Source: Companilactobacillus insicii
GTDB taxonomy: Bacteria; Bacillota; Bacilli; Lactobacillales; Lactobacillaceae
DNA length: 64,000 bases
Reading direction: 5' to 3'
Assembly (NCBI RefSeq): GCF_003946015.1
Contig: NZ_RHNU01000002.1
Coordinates: forward strand, 62,001-126,000
Positions 63,234-64,000 of this stretch are shown one piece after another. Made by a program: the position numbers and the translations under genes. The first letter of the stretch is position 1. Every line of letters starts with the position of its first letter. The notes under the pieces were generated by a model that did no database searches, was not told the DNA's origin, and saw only the letters and a program-made list of their open reading frames with translations.

Positions 63234-63292
63234 AAATCTAATAGTTAATACTCTTCCGCATAGCATTTTCCAAACTAGGACCATATCCTTCA
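63234..63292. repeat. 59-bp direct repeat, right copy
   Basis: End of the intact fructosamine kinase gene; the left copy is at 58778-58836. Confidence 0.85.
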
Positions 63293-64000
63293 CCAAATAA
63301 ATTCAAATGGGCTAATAAATAATAAGTCTGATACCAAGGTATCCGTTCTTCCCAATTGGGTTCAAGTGGATATTCTTGCACATAACTAATATAAAATTCT
63401 CGACCAAAACCGCCGAACAACAATGTCATCGCAAGATCCATTTCACGGTTACCATAAAAAACATCTGGATCAAATAAAATTGGCGAACCATCGGCTTCAT
63501 AACCGACGTTTCCACTCCAAAGATCCCCATGCATCAAACTGGGAACCACTTCATGTGTTTGATAGTGATCGATAATTTTTTCTTCAAGTTGCATCATCAG
63601 ATCTTCACGATACTGATTCCAATAAAACTTACTTTTAACTTCTTTGACTAATACTTCCAAACGCTGATTGACATAAAATTCACCCCAGTTACTCTGCCAA
63701 GTATTTATCTTAGGATTCTTAGCGTTCAAAATATTATGATCCAATCCGAACCTATCATTATGTTGCTCATGCATCTTAGCCACTAACTTACCTAAATCTC
63801 CGTCGTGACCTTCACCGAATTCAACATAGTTAGTTAACAAGTAGCCACAGTTATCGTAAGTTCCCACTTTGATTACCTTAGGTGTATTGACTACCGCACC
63901 AATTAAATTTAATCCTTCAACTTCATGATCAAAAAAAGAGCTATCATTATCAGGTTGCACTTTTAAAAAATATTTTTTATCAGATGTTGTTACTGCATAA
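63238..64000 (-). CDS. Fructosamine kinase family protein, 5' end outside window
   Basis: Last 254 residues visible; the frame stays open to the window edge (YAVTTSDKKYFLKVQ upstream of an internal start). Protein-kinase-like fold with catalytic MHGDLWSGN and the metal loop LFDPDVFYGNREMD. Phosphorylates fructosamine or ribulosamine adducts so they fall off proteins. Its final 17 codons are duplicated next to the FecCD gene 4.4 kb away. Confidence 0.88.
   Translation of the reverse strand, partial: YAVTTSDKKYFLKVQPDNDSSFFDHEVEGLNLIGAVVNTPKVIKVGTYDNCGYLLTNYVEFGEGHDGDLGKLVAKMHEQHNDRFGLDHNILNAKNPKINTWQSNWGEFYVNQRLEVLVKEVKSKFYWNQYREDLMMQLEEKIIDHYQTHEVVPSLMHGDLWSGNVGYEADGSPILFDPDVFYGNREMDLAMTLLFGGFGREFYISYVQEYPLEPNWEERIPWYQTYYLLAHLNLFGEGYGPSLENAMRKSINY

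Overview
The window is low-GC Firmicutes DNA that reads as a Lactobacillaceae chromosome. The evidence is T-box and PyrR leaders, class III fructose-bisphosphatase, D-lactate-type 2-hydroxyacid dehydrogenases, a C69 dipeptidase, a KxYKxGKxW/SLAP surface protein and many paired hairpin terminators. A Companilactobacillus-like species is my guess; the sequence alone does not prove genus. No rRNA, tRNA, CRISPR array, transposase or prophage was seen.

Layout. 0-2.5 kb: two tandem amino-acid permeases, each with a T-box leader. 2.5-6.4 kb: an RNA-rich stretch around a LacI regulator and an Ltp-type membrane protein. It holds three homologous C-rich small RNAs (A, B, C) behind identical repeat promoters, one folded stand-alone RNA with its own promoter and terminator, and two copies of a second small-RNA-like element on the minus strand. 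6.4-25.4 kb: mostly housekeeping and transport, with TetR/MFS efflux, menG, a phosphatase, PyrR-controlled uracil permease carrying a 235-bp palindrome in its leader, fbp, an aldo/keto reductase, two ApbE-like paralogues, a purine permease, PepD, an EamA transporter, two D-2-hydroxyacid dehydrogenases, a methionine T-box with a MetE-like enzyme, a 25-residue peptide gene and a YxeA protein. 25.4-31.9 kb: a large surface protein, a 44-residue protein, a stand-alone SIR2 (probable defence) gene and a second MFS exporter.

32-43 kb is a catabolic island for an unidentified acid sugar. It encodes a sodium/solute symporter, an SDR, a PdxA2-type dehydrogenase, a DapA/NanA-type aldolase, an iron alcohol dehydrogenase, a BNR (sialidase-like) protein, a DUF1537 acid-sugar kinase, a divergent PrpR-like regulator and a YhcH/DUF386 protein. 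Five copies of one 15-bp dyad, GTTTMA-N3-TDAAAC, sit at its promoters, with cre-like sites beside two of them, so it reads as one regulon under a dedicated regulator plus catabolite control.

43-54.8 kb is a defence island. It has a Sau3AI-like GATC restriction-modification system with a Vsr repair nuclease, a ribbon-helix-helix fusion protein, and a Wadjet (JetABCD) anti-plasmid operon whose jetC carries one in-frame stop codon. 54.9-58.8 kb: an iron-siderophore-type ABC importer. 58.8-63.2 kb: a second small sugar-catabolic cassette (LacI, Gfo/Idh/MocA dehydrogenase, GRP transporter, TIM-barrel isomerase). It is bracketed by a 59-bp direct duplication of the end of the neighbouring fructosamine-kinase gene, which suggests the cassette was inserted there. 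The fructosamine kinase itself runs off the right edge.
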